Part shown: positions 48,906 through 63,791 of the stretch, piece after piece | How positions within the stretch are numbered: the first letter of the stretch is position 1 | Layout of the letters: every line of letters begins with the position of its first letter | DNA from: Magicicada septendecula | Taxonomy: Eukaryota; Arthropoda; Insecta; Hemiptera; Cicadidae | Assembly: GCA_034769895.1 (NCBI GenBank) | Contig: CM068372.1 | Span: 235,618,843-235,682,842 of the forward strand | DNA length: 64,000 nucleotides | Direction: 5' to 3' | The notes under the pieces: model-generated | What the model saw: only the letters and a program-made list of their open reading frames with translations | What the model was told of the DNA's origin: nothing | Databases searched by the model: none | Made by a program: the position numbers and the translations under genes

Positions 48906-51900
48906 CCTTACTTTAAGTACACATGGTTAACTATATTTTATACATACATTTTGTTAATCACATAATATATATTTTTCAAGATACATATTTACAAATTCAT
49001 TAATTTATCAGTATTTATCAAAACATATCTAAAATATCCAAATACACTTTATAATTACACGTAATTATGGTAAAAAAAAATAAATAAATATACTGTCAGC
49101 TGCATACAGGATAAGTGGAAAATGCATACAAAAAAGAATGTGCTGTAAAATAAATGTAATGTAACAAATAATGTAAACAAAATGTACTCAAATGAATATA
49201 TTTCCTTTGGTTAGTAAAAAAGTCATTGATTAGTTCTTGCAACAAGCTAACAACTGAATGCTCACCTTTACATGCTGTAGTAATTAATGTATATTAACAA
49301 TTAAATATTGACAGTTAGGACTCCAAGTAAATAACAATGTAGGATTCAGGCTGATTTCTACAAGTAACAGAATGGACAATGCTCTTTTGGTAGCTGACTG
49401 AATCTAACTAAATGTGTACATCATAAGAAAAAATTGGTATACATGATCTGGTACTGATTGTACCATGGTACAATTTGGTTTCCACTATAAATTAATAGAT
49501 TAATTAAATTAAATTTATAAATAATTCATAAATAAATTAATAGTTAGAATAGTTCCCACATTATTTGAATATTTCCCACACTAACTAAATATTGGTAACT
49601 TGGAGTTTAAATTATAATTATTAGTCGTAACTATGTCTTAATAACTTATATGTAACATAAACTGACAAAAGAAAAAAAACAATTAATATATGAAGCTGAA
49701 CTGAAAACTATTCAATCTAATCATTATAATAATCCATATATGGTACATCCCAACAGCTCATGGTAAAAGAAAAGAATCAATTAGAAAGTAGAAAAGTTTA
49801 TAATTGACTTGGGTGACACACGATAATTTTACTTTAAAACATCTTCAAATTAGTAACATTTGAATATATGATTGATTTACACATTGTAAAGCTTCCACTT
49901 TAAGAGAAAAATATCATTTACTGCTTGGTTTGTAGAAGGTTAGATTGCAGAGATTCTACTGTACAATTAACAGAAACAAGAATACTTTCCGACACAACTA
50001 AAGCGCACATAACAAGCAGTGATAATCATACACAAGTGAAAACAGCATTCTAATACAAGAAATACAACTGTATACACGATTACTTTCTAAAAGCAACTTA
50101 CACAAAATACATCAAAGATAAGACAGAAAACTCAAGAAAGTAACAAATAGAACAAGAAATAGAGTTAGCCTGTTCTTTACATTTCTCTAACAGTTAATAT
50201 CAAATGTAAGAATTAAAAACAATCAAACGTGCAGTTACAAAAGATTATCAATCTTTTCCCTGGTTCCCATCTATAGTAGATTGATACAAGGCTTCATTAA
50301 TAATGTGTTACTGAAGGTAAGGCAAATAATAAAGTAACTGAGTACTAATATTTACTTTGTTAGGTATCCTAAACTATATTAAAAACAACAGATATGACAA
50401 AGTCATGAGTTAACATCCAGAAAATGGTAGAAGATAAAAAAATTAACCTGGTGACAACACCAAGAAAGGTTCAACAGCTATGGTAATGATACAAAGTTTG
50501 AAGAAGAGAATTAACATTAATGGGCAATATCTACTGAGGCACAGAAAACAACTTGTTACTAAGCCCCTCCATTTGTCAAACATATCTTTACTGTATCATA
50601 AAGACAAGAAAATATTTTACAATGTTTGAGGAAAACAACATGTAAAAGAGAAATATCATTAACATCAGATTTGTGGGGTATATATAGTAGGTGAAGAAGT
50701 AATTGTGAGAATAAACTTCAGAAGAAGCAAAGACTGGAGTACAGAAAGTAGACTCCTGTTGACAAGTATGCAGAAGATAAGAAATGAGACGATTAGATAA
50801 GGTTTTCCCCTCCACCTTTAAGCTAGTTGTCACCTGATGACAACAGAATAACATTAAATAAAAATAAATAAGCAGACGATTTTGTAATTTGGAACAGTAT
50901 GCTCCAGAGTACTGTTCTAAGCAGGAGGTTGAATTGCTGGCATGTTTTTAATTTTTGTTTTTAATAAATGTGTATCTTGAATTCAAGACAACTGACATTT
51001 ATATATCCAGCAAAACAATTTATATATCTATTTTTTAGACATTATTTTATACAAACGTCTTCTCAAAACTTTTTTTCAATAACTGTAAACAAGTATTAAC
51101 AATTAAAAAAGAGTAATATGATTAAAACAGACATGTGTTTTGGTACCAAAATTTTTAAATGCATTGCCTGATAATGAGTAATGAGTGCATAAATAGTAAA
51201 GACTGTGAAGTCCATGGAGCGAACTATTTTATGAAATAGAAACTTGATAAGGAGGGCCTGGGTAATATAAGTTTTGAAGAAATACTTAAAGCAGGTGCCA
51301 AACACATGTTGGTGAGAAAAATATTGTGGACTGACTGGAAACTAATAAAAATTATCTTGGTTGTAGGAAATTTATGTTCATTTGACTGTTGGGTGTTTGG
51401 TTTTTATATTTTAGAATTAATACACACTGTTTTATCTGACCTCTTTTGTAAAACATGTTTTGGTTTAATTAACCATTTTCATCTGGCAATGCTTACTAAA
51501 TACCTGTGTAATGGTCTGTTCAGCTCTCTTTATTTGCTGATTATGTTATAAGAATTTCCAAAACATTTGTCAAATACTTATACTGCCAATTGGAAATGGT
51601 TAATTAAACTAAAATACATTCTGGTCAGAGAAGTCATATAAACCAGTAATATGATCAAAGTCATGGAATATATACAAAAAAAGTAAATACAAATTGACCA
51701 ATACAGGAGACACTTACTTTATAATGGATTTTCAAAGTCATTATATCTATTAATTGTGACATTAACTGTTAATAATATACTGTAATGCTGATGATTATTA
51801 ATTATTGATTAGTATTAACAAGTAATAGTTGTGCTAACTAACTGTAGGTTTTTAAAATGAATGTATGATAGACGCGGACTTATGAAAAAGTATTTAAGAA

Positions 51901-51970
51901 AGTTAAAATGCCTTATGAAAAAGACAAAACATAAACAAAAACAACAAAATAAATAAAACTAAATGCTTAC
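48904..51970. other. Intron 1 stretch with nothing recognised
   Basis: AT-rich single-copy-looking DNA. No element, exon or structured repeat that I can support. Confidence 0.5.
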
Positions 51971-52071
51971 CACACCATGCCTTGGGCACCGATACCCTTT
52001 GGCATCAGGTCGACATATCTGGCAGGCACAGAGAACTCTGTATCACCGAACTCCATAGAATAAAATGCCAT
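51971..52071 (-). CDS. bsk: JNK coding exon 1 (N-terminus, Gly-rich loop)
   Basis: Encodes 33 residues plus two bases of a Cys codon, from MAFYSMEFGD to GIGAQGMV, followed by a GTAAGC donor. It aligns with the JNK start (FYSVEIGD...GSGAQGIV in vertebrates). The chosen ATG at 52071 has A at -3 and G at +4. A second in-frame ATG lies 12 codons upstream at 52107, before an in-frame TAA at 52153-52155, and would add the residues MKTDIKELNKQT. Both starts give a plausible JNK length. The loop has Ile where JNKs usually have Ser (GSGAQG), and the preceding residue is Lys rather than Ile, so this exon is noticeably divergent from the rest of the protein. Confidence 0.88.
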
Positions 52072-52107
52072 TGTTTGTTTATTCAATTCTTTAATGTCTG
52101 TTTTCAT

Positions 52108-54651
<2,544 letters not shown>

Positions 54652-54655
54652 ATAG

Positions 54656-55113
54656 TGTTACGACATTACAGAACATGCTACATGTTTCTCGGCTATTCCA
54701 GTGGAGCCTGGATATAATGTTGTTGTGTGCGTACGTGATCTCAACATGTGTTAGCCAAACTGTTCCAGACTTCGCCGGCTGCGCGCACTGTGTCAAGGCC
54801 ACAATTACGCTCTAGTGTTGTCTTTTATTGTAACGCGTATTATGGATTATTCTGGAACACTTGTACTATCTATTTAAACAACGACAGCTGCGCTTAGTTC
54901 AGTTTTAGTGGCGATTTATTCCAGTGCGGGACTCTATTAGTTGACATTTTTATTGCGTGTGAACAATTATTATTTGATTTGTTGTAAGAGACTATCTTGT
55001 TGATTACAAACTGTTAAATTGTGATAATTAAAGCTGGTGATTAGTGACTTTATTGGTGTCTTGTATTTTGTTTTCCACTGTACCATACGACAATCAGTAG
55101 ATACATTGTAACA
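54656..55113 (+). mobile_element. Solo LTR B, ATAG target duplication
   Basis: Begins TGTTACGACATTACAG and ends CATTGTAACA, so it has the 5-6 bp terminal inverted repeat TGTTAC...GTAACA. ATAG is duplicated at 54652-54655 and 55114-55117. It is 458 bp long. The 4-bp duplication suits Ty3/gypsy elements (inference). Confidence 0.93.
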
Positions 55114-55117
55114 ATAG

Positions 55118-55861
55118 TTTCAACAGAATACTTCTACACTTGAAGGATTTATTCTGTACAGAATAATACTGTTTCATCAAAACTAAAAATTAAATTGCAA
55201 CAGTCTCAGTTAACTGCCAAGTTTGAAAATAATCCCCACTTCAGTCATTTTGGTGGCATAAAGTCACCACAGATTTTTCAAAAAGAGTACTACAGTAGGT
55301 TAGATCGAGTGTGATGAGCTTGACAATTTTTGTTTTTGAAGTTGCACAAACTTATTACTTCTGAGTACACAAACTTCAGAGAACAAAACCTGTCCGTTAC
55401 TACACACAATTTAAGAATAATAACTGATTTTAGCATATCACTAAGTCGGTACACCATCCAAATGCCATTTTAAGTTAGTCATGTCTCTTCTACAAATTTT
55501 TAAAGTTGCTCAGTAGAGTCTTAACAGATAGACTGAAGTTCCTTGCTCACTTCACTGAAAATCCCTCCTAATTCATGATGCATATTGTATAAGCTTTCTC
55601 TAACAATCTGAAGCAGTCTCGCAATTAAAATTTGGAAATTCATTAATTAAAAATCATTGAACAGTTAAAAAAACATTAATTAACAAACAACTTTATTTCT
55701 TTTAGCAATCTCATGCCAGGGATTGATATATAGCTGTATGATGATGTATTCTGAATTCCGATTATTTTATTGATTGTTTGCTCTTTAAAACCCTTGTAGG
55801 CCTGCACACATATCTCATCAGCCACTCAACCTAAAAACCTTTCTTGGGCTTCTCCTACTGT
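55118..55861. other. Stretch between LTR elements, nothing recognised
   Basis: No gene or element that I can support. Confidence 0.5.
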
Positions 55862-57076
55862 TGTAATGAGTCAAAAAAGGGGACATTAATTTCATTTAAA
55901 TTAGAAAAATGAATATTCAAAATAAAATCAATTCCAATGTGGACATAAAGTTCAGCGGTGGCGACAGTGAGTCAATGTTATTTCAGTATATTCCAGCAGT
56001 GACCCGACTTGGTGTCATTGTGAGGGGAACCAATCAAGGGACGTATTCACTAATATAACCATATACGGATGGCAATACGTCATAAACAATTAATTTTTTG
56101 TCATTATACGATGACATGAACGATCGAAAAACAAGGAAGCTGCGTCATTGAGGCCGTGACATTATTCCAAAAAACGTAAGCAACAACGGAAATCTAGTGT
56201 GCAGCGCAGGGTGTAAACGACAAAAAGTGAGACACTGTATTTCCGGCCTCTCCCCAGTCTACGAGACGTCTTCACCCCGGCCGGGCGTCATACTATCAAG
56301 TTCGCGAAAAAGACTCAAATTTAATGTTCCATACAGTATATAATGTAATGAAACAGAAGCTATTCAAATCTAAATCAATGTAGACAGTGTGTGACCGATT
56401 AAATAAATATCACAACCCGGTTTTGGACAGTTTGTCGAACACCAGAGGAAACTACGCAACAACATGGATGTGCCACGTGCTACGAAGAAATCTGCTACGT
56501 ATCTGGAAGACATCGGCCAGGTACCTGGTGAAATGTATCACCTAAAAATTTATTGTTTTTGATAAAAAATTAGAGCTCTAATACAAGATTGGGGGAAAAG
56601 AAATTATTTTGGCCTTTGGCAATGGTTATTATATAATGACATATTATAATAGGAACTCAAAAATGTAACAGTATGAAAGTGTGTGTGATTGTGTGAACGA
56701 AGAATATATATGTAATAAGTGTTGGGTTTCGTAGAATTGCATATGCAAATAAAAAGTATCATTCTGGTTGAATATGTTTTGGAGTAACTAATGGCGAAAT
56801 ATATATGTAGTTAAACTGATGATTCAGTATAATCTATTTTTGATGTGATAATTACTTGTAATTTGTTTTACGCCTCAGGGCAGAATGGTAATCTATTTTT
56901 GATATAATAATTACTTGTAACTTGTTTTACGCGTCAGGGCAGAATCGATGTGTTCATTTTGAGGGAATGCCAGTATAAAGAAAATAATGTATTAAACCAA
57001 ATTTTTACATAACAAAAAGGTGTTGTGCAATCTGTTTGCTCGCGCGCGCCTATTGCTTTCTTAATCACTGTATCCA
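55862..57076 (+). repeat. 5' LTR (1215 bp)
   Basis: Matches 60663-61816. It contains a tandem duplication of about 60 bp (about 56827-56947; units with TTACTTGTAA.TTGTTTTACG and CAGGGCAGAAT) in both LTRs. TGGCGACAGTGAGTC at about 55959, which would suit a primer-binding site, lies within the repeat rather than after it, so the functional LTR boundary is uncertain. Confidence 0.85.
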
Positions 57077-57422
57077 AAGTTTCGCATAAACGAACCGTGG
57101 AACTTCTGAGGGGAGATTTTGAAAAGTCAGATGCGTAATTTGGGTTGAGTGTCATCCACAAACACTCTGGCGACTCTGGGCACTTCTGAAGGTAAGCAGG
57201 TTACTACATTACAGGTGCTACTTCTACAAGCAGGAGGGAGGAAGTTAGTTTACAATTGGCGTGTCCCTGCCAGGATTTTTGCGGGTGTTTAATTACGCAA
57301 AATATGCTCAACGGAGGTTGCAGTGATTAGGAACGAGTGTAGGTTGCGTAATTAACAACACGTAGTTAAAATAAGAATTTTGTGTCAAAATAAACAAACC
57401 TCTTGAAAATAAATAATTAAAA

Positions 57423-58343
57423 ATGACAGATAAAAATAACGAAGTCAGCATAACTGACGAGACGTTTATGAGTGAGATGGGAGTCCACTCGACTCCAGTG
57501 AGCCAGCTCGAGGGAAGTTCCACCGAGTCAGTTGACGTAAATGGCTCACCAGTCCAGTCAAACCCCATCTCAACCAGACACGAAAGTAAAACAGATAAAA
57601 ATAAAGACCTAATGGCAATGATGCAGTTGCTATTAAAGCTACAGAATAAAATGTTAGATAAATTAGAAGAACAAAAATTTGAGACCCATAGTAAGTTTGA
57701 AAGTTTGCAGAGTGGTCTAAATGTTAAATTCGAAGAACAAAATATAAAAAATGAAATGAATTTTAAAAATTGGAACAAACAATTACAAGACAAAGTAAAC
57801 GAAAGTAGAAAGAGAAGGGAGGGGGTAGTAGAAAAGGGTACATATAATAAGGTAAGTGGTTGTAATGGTATCAAAAATAATGATGGTGATATGATAACGA
57901 ATAATAATGAAGAAATAATTAACGAGGTAAGTGATAGTTATAAAAATGAGTTAACAAGTAATAGTGGTAAGATAGTTGAAAACGAGCTATTTAAGGGTGA
58001 TACAATGAAAATTAATAGTGACGATGAGAATATAGAGATAGTAAGTGGGAGTGAGAGAGTAATGGGAGTAGGGGGTTGTGAAGGGGTAGAAATCAGTGTT
58101 TGTAAGTTAGAGAGAGAGAGTATGAAGAGTTATTTTGTGGATATGGGGCAGAGGGTAAATTTTCCCCGGGTTTATTGTGAACCAAGGTGTTCACTGTTGT
58201 TGTTGAAGGGCGAGTGTCCCTTAGAGGAAAACAATGTGTTTTCAAGTAGTCCCTTAATTTTTTGTGTTGTTCCTGGAAAAGCCAGGAGGTGTTTTTATGT
58301 AGTAGTACCCTCTGCATGGATAAGTAGAGAAAGTGTGAAATAG
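57423..58343 (+). CDS. gag-like protein of the pol-less LTR element
   Basis: A 306-codon ORF starting MTDKNNEVSITDETFMSEMG. The N-terminus is Ser/Thr-rich. Residues about 58-130 are a predicted long helix or coiled coil (LLLKLQNKMLDKLEEQKF...). The middle is Asn/Asp/Lys-rich and low in complexity. No CCHC zinc knuckle. After the TAG at 58341 the same frame stays open for about 45 codons, and later frames remain codon-like to 58797 (one has a 57-bp repeat encoding EYLPCD twice). This suggests a longer ancestral product broken by one stop and frameshifts. The position directly after a 5' LTR is why I call it gag-like. I do not recognise the family by sequence. Confidence 0.55.
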   Translation: MTDKNNEVSITDETFMSEMGVHSTPVSQLEGSSTESVDVNGSPVQSNPISTRHESKTDKNKDLMAMMQLLLKLQNKMLDKLEEQKFETHSKFESLQSGLNVKFEEQNIKNEMNFKNWNKQLQDKVNESRKRREGVVEKGTYNKVSGCNGIKNNDGDMITNNNEEIINEVSDSYKNELTSNSGKIVENELFKGDTMKINSDDENIEIVSGSERVMGVGGCEGVEISVCKLERESMKSYFVDMGQRVNFPRVYCEPRCSLLLLKGECPLEENNVFSSSPLIFCVVPGKARRCFYVVVPSAWISRESVK

Positions 58344-58579
58344 TGTTATGATGAGAGGTGTTTAGAGAGAGAGCTGTATTTTGATAGGAAGATAGAGTTG
58401 TTTGAGATTAGTAGGAGTTATAAAGAATTGAGAGAGAGAGAGCTGATGATTATATTGAATACTTACCTTGTGACATAATTAGTGCAGCAAAGGATGATAA
58501 GGTTGATGATACTGAGTACTTACCTTGTGATGAAACTGGTATAGCAGCAGATGATAATAACGATGAAATTATATTTTAC

Positions 58580-58797
58580 CTAATTGTGACAATCATACTA
58601 AGGGCGACTTGACTATACTCTATGGTGACAAGTTATACGATGTAATAATATGGAATAATCCTGTTGATTATTATGGTATTGTGGAAAAGTATGAGAATTT
58701 AAATAGTCGTTATATTGATAGAGATAATACAATGTATTTAATAAAAAATGAATTGTGTAGACGTAAGAAAAGATTATTGTTCAATGATGGTGGTTAA
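58580..58797 (+). pseudogene. Downstream open segment of the gag-like region
   Basis: A plus frame from about 58580 reads HTKGDLTILYGDKLYDV, then VDYYGIVEKYENLNSRYIDR and RRKKRLLFNDGG before TAA. It has no domain that I recognise. It is probably the C-terminal part of the broken gag-like product. Confidence 0.4.
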
Positions 58798-60652
58798 ACA
58801 TTTAGTGTTATGAACATTTAATTATGTGAGTGGGGTTTCGAAATGGACTGTATTATGAAGTGAGTTGTAGTAAACGATAACAGATAATAATGTGGATTGT
58901 ATATACTTTTGTTAAATGTAATGATATAGCAAGGTGAAGTATACTCAACTTTGTGAATTTTGTTAAAGTAATGAAATGTGTTTGATAAAATAATTGAATT
59001 AATTTGAAAGGAGATAATAAATGAAATATTGTATAAGATTAATGTTGATAACAAATTAAAAATTTTGGAGAATTTAATGGTATAGTAAATGATAAATAAT
59101 TGATGGTTGATTAGTAAAAAGGTCAACTGAAATTAAAGTGTAATGTTTATAATTTTATATGCAAACTTAAAGGTGAATTGTTTATTTTGATGTAATAATC
59201 GCAATGTTAATTATGAGTGTATTATGTTTTATTATGTTGTATTATATAAGTGTAGGGATCTTAAACATGTAATTATGTGTTTTAAATAGATTCCCCACTT
59301 TCGGGCGGTCGCTGCCTCACCAGCACTGACCGTGGTTTTGGCTGACAACCAGCTGTGGGCAGACATTGTAACCTGACCATGGTTGGTTGCCCTTTTGAAA
59401 ATTGGTGTGAAATAGAAATTAACAGGGGGGGTGATTCGTGGGAAATCAAACCGGAACTATGGAACAGCGGCTATTACCCGTTCGCGTGGGAACATAAAAA
59501 GGGGGATAGACCGTCTTAAGGGCACATAAATATAAAATTAGTAAGATATTGTAAACCCTAGTGGTCAGATAATCCGAATTTCATTTGTAACGCCGAAGCA
59601 AGGACAGGAGATGACAAAATTCCTCCTTAATGCTTCAGTCCTTGTGGAAGCAACTGGGCGCAACAGTCCAGCCATGGGGGGACATAGAGAGATGGATGGC
59701 CGGTGGCAACGTTACATGCTGCGAGGGTGTGACTCCGCCTTTGGGGACCTAGCCCTCATTGACCGAGTAATAGTGTCATACCATATATCGGGTTACCATG
59801 AGGTCACTGACAATTGTGTAACGCGGGGTATCAGGGGTTAAGGAAAATTAGTTTAAGATGGGGGGATTAGTATAAGCTGATGTAGAGTGGAGGAATTTAA
59901 AATGAATTAGGTGAATGATGTAGGTGTAGTTGATTTTATGATGTAAATTAAATTTAATGAATTGATGTTGATTTAAGGAGTAATATGAAGATGCTTAACG
60001 ATTGTTAAGTAAATAATTGGTTCTGATGTAGTTGATTTGATGTGTTTTACTCTATATAAGGAGTTTATTAATTTTTAAATGTGAATTATATAATGGAAGG
60101 TATTTGTATGTTGTAATGGGAAATGTTTATTTAAATTTTGATGGGAATCAGCGCAATAATTTTGAATTTTGGGGTAAGAGTTAAAGAGAGAGAAGGGTAT
60201 ACCGAATGTTGGTATGGAATTTTTACAATGCATTATGTTAGATTAAGTATTCATCCATGTGTATGTTAAAAAAAAAACCAGTACTTCTTAAACGCAAACC
60301 AACACAGCTAAGGGGAACCAGATCAGTTAGGGATACGTTATTATACAAGGCCACTAGTTGATATTTTGATTTCATGTTTCAGTGTCTGGTGATGCTGTGG
60401 CGGCGGTCCTGTGCTGGCATGCACACTACAACAGGAGCGTCAAGTGCCTGTCTGGCCTTGCAGTGTTGGGATCTTGAGAGAGAAGTCCAGTAAGGTCATT
60501 CAGGTGCGGTCACAGTCACTGGCTCAAGGGTAAGTTAACCACGATTTTAACAAAACGTACAGGGGGTTGTGGCAACATATCCAGGCTGATCCCTTTAGGA
60601 AGTATGAGAGTGTCAATGAGAGTTTTTATACTTTGGCATAAAACCTCTCATT
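58798..60652 (+). other. Non-coding interior of the LTR element
   Basis: Mostly AT-rich filler with a GC-richer island at 59290-59830. The island has one short ORF (59611-59841), no domain, and no pol or env motif. Its composition differs from its surroundings, so it may have been captured from elsewhere or carry a packaging or structural role. Both ideas are inference. Confidence 0.4.
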
Positions 60653-60662
60653 GAGGGGGTAT

Positions 60663-61816
60663 TGTAATGAGTCAAAAAAGGGGGCATTAATTTCATTCAA
60701 ATTAGAAAAATGAATATTCAAAATAAAATCAATTCCAGTGTAGACATAAAGTTCAGCGGTGGCGACAGTGAGTCATTTTTATTTCAGTATATTCCAGCAG
60801 TGACGCGAGACTTGGTGTCATTGTGAGGGGAACCAATCAAAGGACGTATTCACTAATATAACCATATACGGACGGCAACACGTCATAAACAATTAATTTT
60901 TCATCATTATACGATGACGTGAACGATCAAAAAACAAGGAAGCTGTGTCATTGAGGCCGTGACATTATTCCAAAAAACATAAGCAACGACGGAAATCTAG
61001 TGTGCAGCGCAGGGCGTAAATGACAAAAAGTGAGACGCTGTATTTCCGGCCTCTCCCCAGTCTACGAGATGTCTTCACCCCGGCTGGGCGTCATACTGTC
61101 AAGTTCGCGAAAAAGACTCAAATTTAATGTTCCATACAGTATATAATGTAATGAAACAGAAGCTATTCAAATCTAAATCAATGTAGACAGTGCGTGACCA
61201 ATTAAATAAACATCGCAACCCGGTTTTGGACAGTTTGTCGAACACCAGAGGAAACTACGCAACAACATGGATGTGCCACGTGCTACGAAGAAAAACTGCA
61301 ACGTATCTGGAAGACATCGGCCAGGTACCTGGTGAAATGTATCACCTAAAAATTTATTGTTTTTGATAAAAAATTAGAGCTCTAATACAAGATTGGGGGA
61401 AAAGAAATTATTTTGGCCTTTGGCACTGGTTATTATATAATGACATATTATAATGGGAACTCAAAAATGTAACAGTATGAAAGTATGTGTGATTGTGTGA
61501 ACAAAGAATATATATATAAGAAGTGTTGGGTTTGTGAAATATATACGTAGTTAAACTGATGATTCAGTATAGTCTATTTTTGATGTAATAATTACTTGTA
61601 ATTTGTTTTACGCCTCAGGGCAGAATGGTAATCTATTTTTGATATAATAATTACTTGTAACTTGTTTTACGCCTCAGGGCAGAATCGATGTGTTCATTTT
61701 GAGGGAATGCCAGTATAAAAAAAATAATGTATTAAACCAAATTTTTACATAACAAAAAGGTGTTGTGCAATCTGTTTGCTTGCGCGCACCTATTGATTTC
61801 TTAATCACTGTATCCA
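60663..61816 (+). repeat. 3' LTR (1154 bp)
   Basis: Copy of 55862-57076 with scattered substitutions and a deletion of about 62 bp. It is preceded by a polypurine tract. Confidence 0.85.
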
Positions 61817-61825
61817 AATATTAAC

Positions 61826-62170
61826 TGCTTTCAGGTTTGTTCTTGTCCAAAATTATATCGTGCTGATCATGTCTGGCCACTTAAAGTGCATATTCTTCAT
61901 AAACATAAGTTTATAAAGACCTGGATTTATCTGGCAACAGATTTTGTGTCTCACAGCCGTACAAGGAGAGATTTTATGCTTGAGTTGAAAATATGATGTT
62001 AGTTTTCATGGAGGAGAGTTTTTCCAGATGTTTTTTGTACATATAACTTTCTGGCTTTATGGATCCTCTCCTAGAAATCACCATAATGCCCCCAGCTTTA
62101 TCTGTATTATAGTTAAGGTAAAACTCTGTGCCAATCTTAATGCGCAGATTCTTTATGCAGATAAGTTCAG
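61826..62170 (-). pseudogene. LINE 3' ORF2 remnant
   Basis: The minus strand reads, in shifting frames, YGCETQNLLPDKSRSL, KWPDMIS and WTRTNLKAV, matching the YGCE.W...WPD.IS...LW.RT pattern of RTE/CFDP2-type C-termini. Heavily decayed. Confidence 0.5.
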
Positions 62171-62179
62171 CTTTTCAGG

Positions 62180-63754
62180 AGTTTAGGCAGGCTCATTTCT
62201 TGTGGGTATAGCTTACATCTTGTGGCTATTGTGTCACAAGCCCAGGGTACCACAGATGGACTCCCACTTGGCTTTAACTTATATTTAGGTGAGGATCCTT
62301 CTTTACATATCTTCTGTTGGTCTTAGTGGGCAAACTCTGTTTTCAAATCCAAACACTATTGGAGTTTTTGAGGCTAGTGGTCTTTATTTTTTCTCTTCCA
62401 ACTGAGTATAAGTGGTATAACTAGTAAATGCTGCACCCAATCTTAGCTGAGACAAGTCTGAGTACTAAAGGCAGCAGTACTATTTTACCAGCAGTCCTAA
62501 TGGAAGATTAGGATACAAAAGGCTAATCAGAAAGACAACTGATTCAAGAAGTACTCAAAGTAAATATCCTAGTAATCAATACTTCATTTTGATGAAGCTT
62601 TTCCACATATTCTTTTCACACACTTCTTCTTAACAATCTACCTTTTCCTTCAATCAGACACTCTGCAGTTACCTCACACAAACCAATGCTTTGCTTCAGA
62701 TAACTTAATATATATATTTCCCAAGACCATGTTACTTTCTCTTCTTTACGTTACAAACAATGATTATATTTTGCTTCTTTTTTTTCCTCAGGTCTTAAGC
62801 CATAATTGATTCTACATGATCACGTTTACAAACAAAGGTAAGGTTGGTTCATTATCTCATTTTCCTACGGGTATTCTTTTGTTACAGCTTGTGCCACTGA
62901 ATGCGATTTTGTAACCATCAGTTTACTGTGTTTGTTGCAAGATGATAGTGTATAATTTCTCAATGATGAAATGATCCCTCTACATACTTCACTGGAATTT
63001 AACTGACATACTTTTGCCATCACAGAAAAATTTTGTGAAAAGTTTTGTCATTTAAATTCTAATGTCTATAATCCATGCTAGTCATTTTTTAAGGAAGTTA
63101 CATATTTCATCTTGAGTGCTGAGTGGTGTAAAGCCTGTAATAGATATGACATCTTGTACTAATAGTGTAGATATCAAGGATTTAACTGTCCAAATCTTTT
63201 ACTACAAGTATAATTAAAACAAACAAACAATACTTGTATTTAAAAAAACCGCATTTTATTGAATAAATATATGCGATATTCAAATAGCGAATCACACATA
63301 AAACTACAAACTCAGAATATAAGAAAGTTATCAAGCTAATACTATTAAATATAACAGTACTTCCTACATAAAATAGAAGATTTAACCTATCTATGGGGTA
63401 TTCTATGCAACTGCAGATTAAGAATTGCATTTCATCTGGTAATTTGGAGAATGACTTTTGATACGTAAGTGATGAGTATAAACACTATCTTACCTCATTG
63501 AATTCTAGATGTGTACAGATTATACACAGGTGCACAACATGTAATGTCATTTGCACTGGAAGCCAGTAACTTCGCTATGTACACAACACAACATGTGCAG
63601 TCAATCAGATTATTGGGGTTTAATTACAGCTTACCGTTCTCAGTTCACGTTAATCAGAGAACCAGTATTGGGAATGTACTCTGCTGATAGTCTGATATAT
63701 CATTTGATCATATCAGAGTTACATTTGTCTCCATTAGTAGTTACAATCAATTTA

Positions 63755-63791
<37 letters not shown>

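Larger units (their letters stand above)
55862..61816 (+). mobile_element. LTR retrotransposon without pol (LARD-like)
   Basis: Two direct repeats of 1215 and 1154 bp (55862-57076 and 60663-61816) share the start TGTAATGAGTCAAAAAAGG and the end TGTATCCA. They are nearly identical apart from a deletion of about 62 bp in the right copy near 61530. A polypurine tract GAGGGGG lies just before the right repeat (60653-60659). The 3.6-kb interior has a gag-like ORF and no protease, reverse transcriptase, RNase H or integrase motif in any frame I read. No clear target duplication. Confidence 0.8.
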
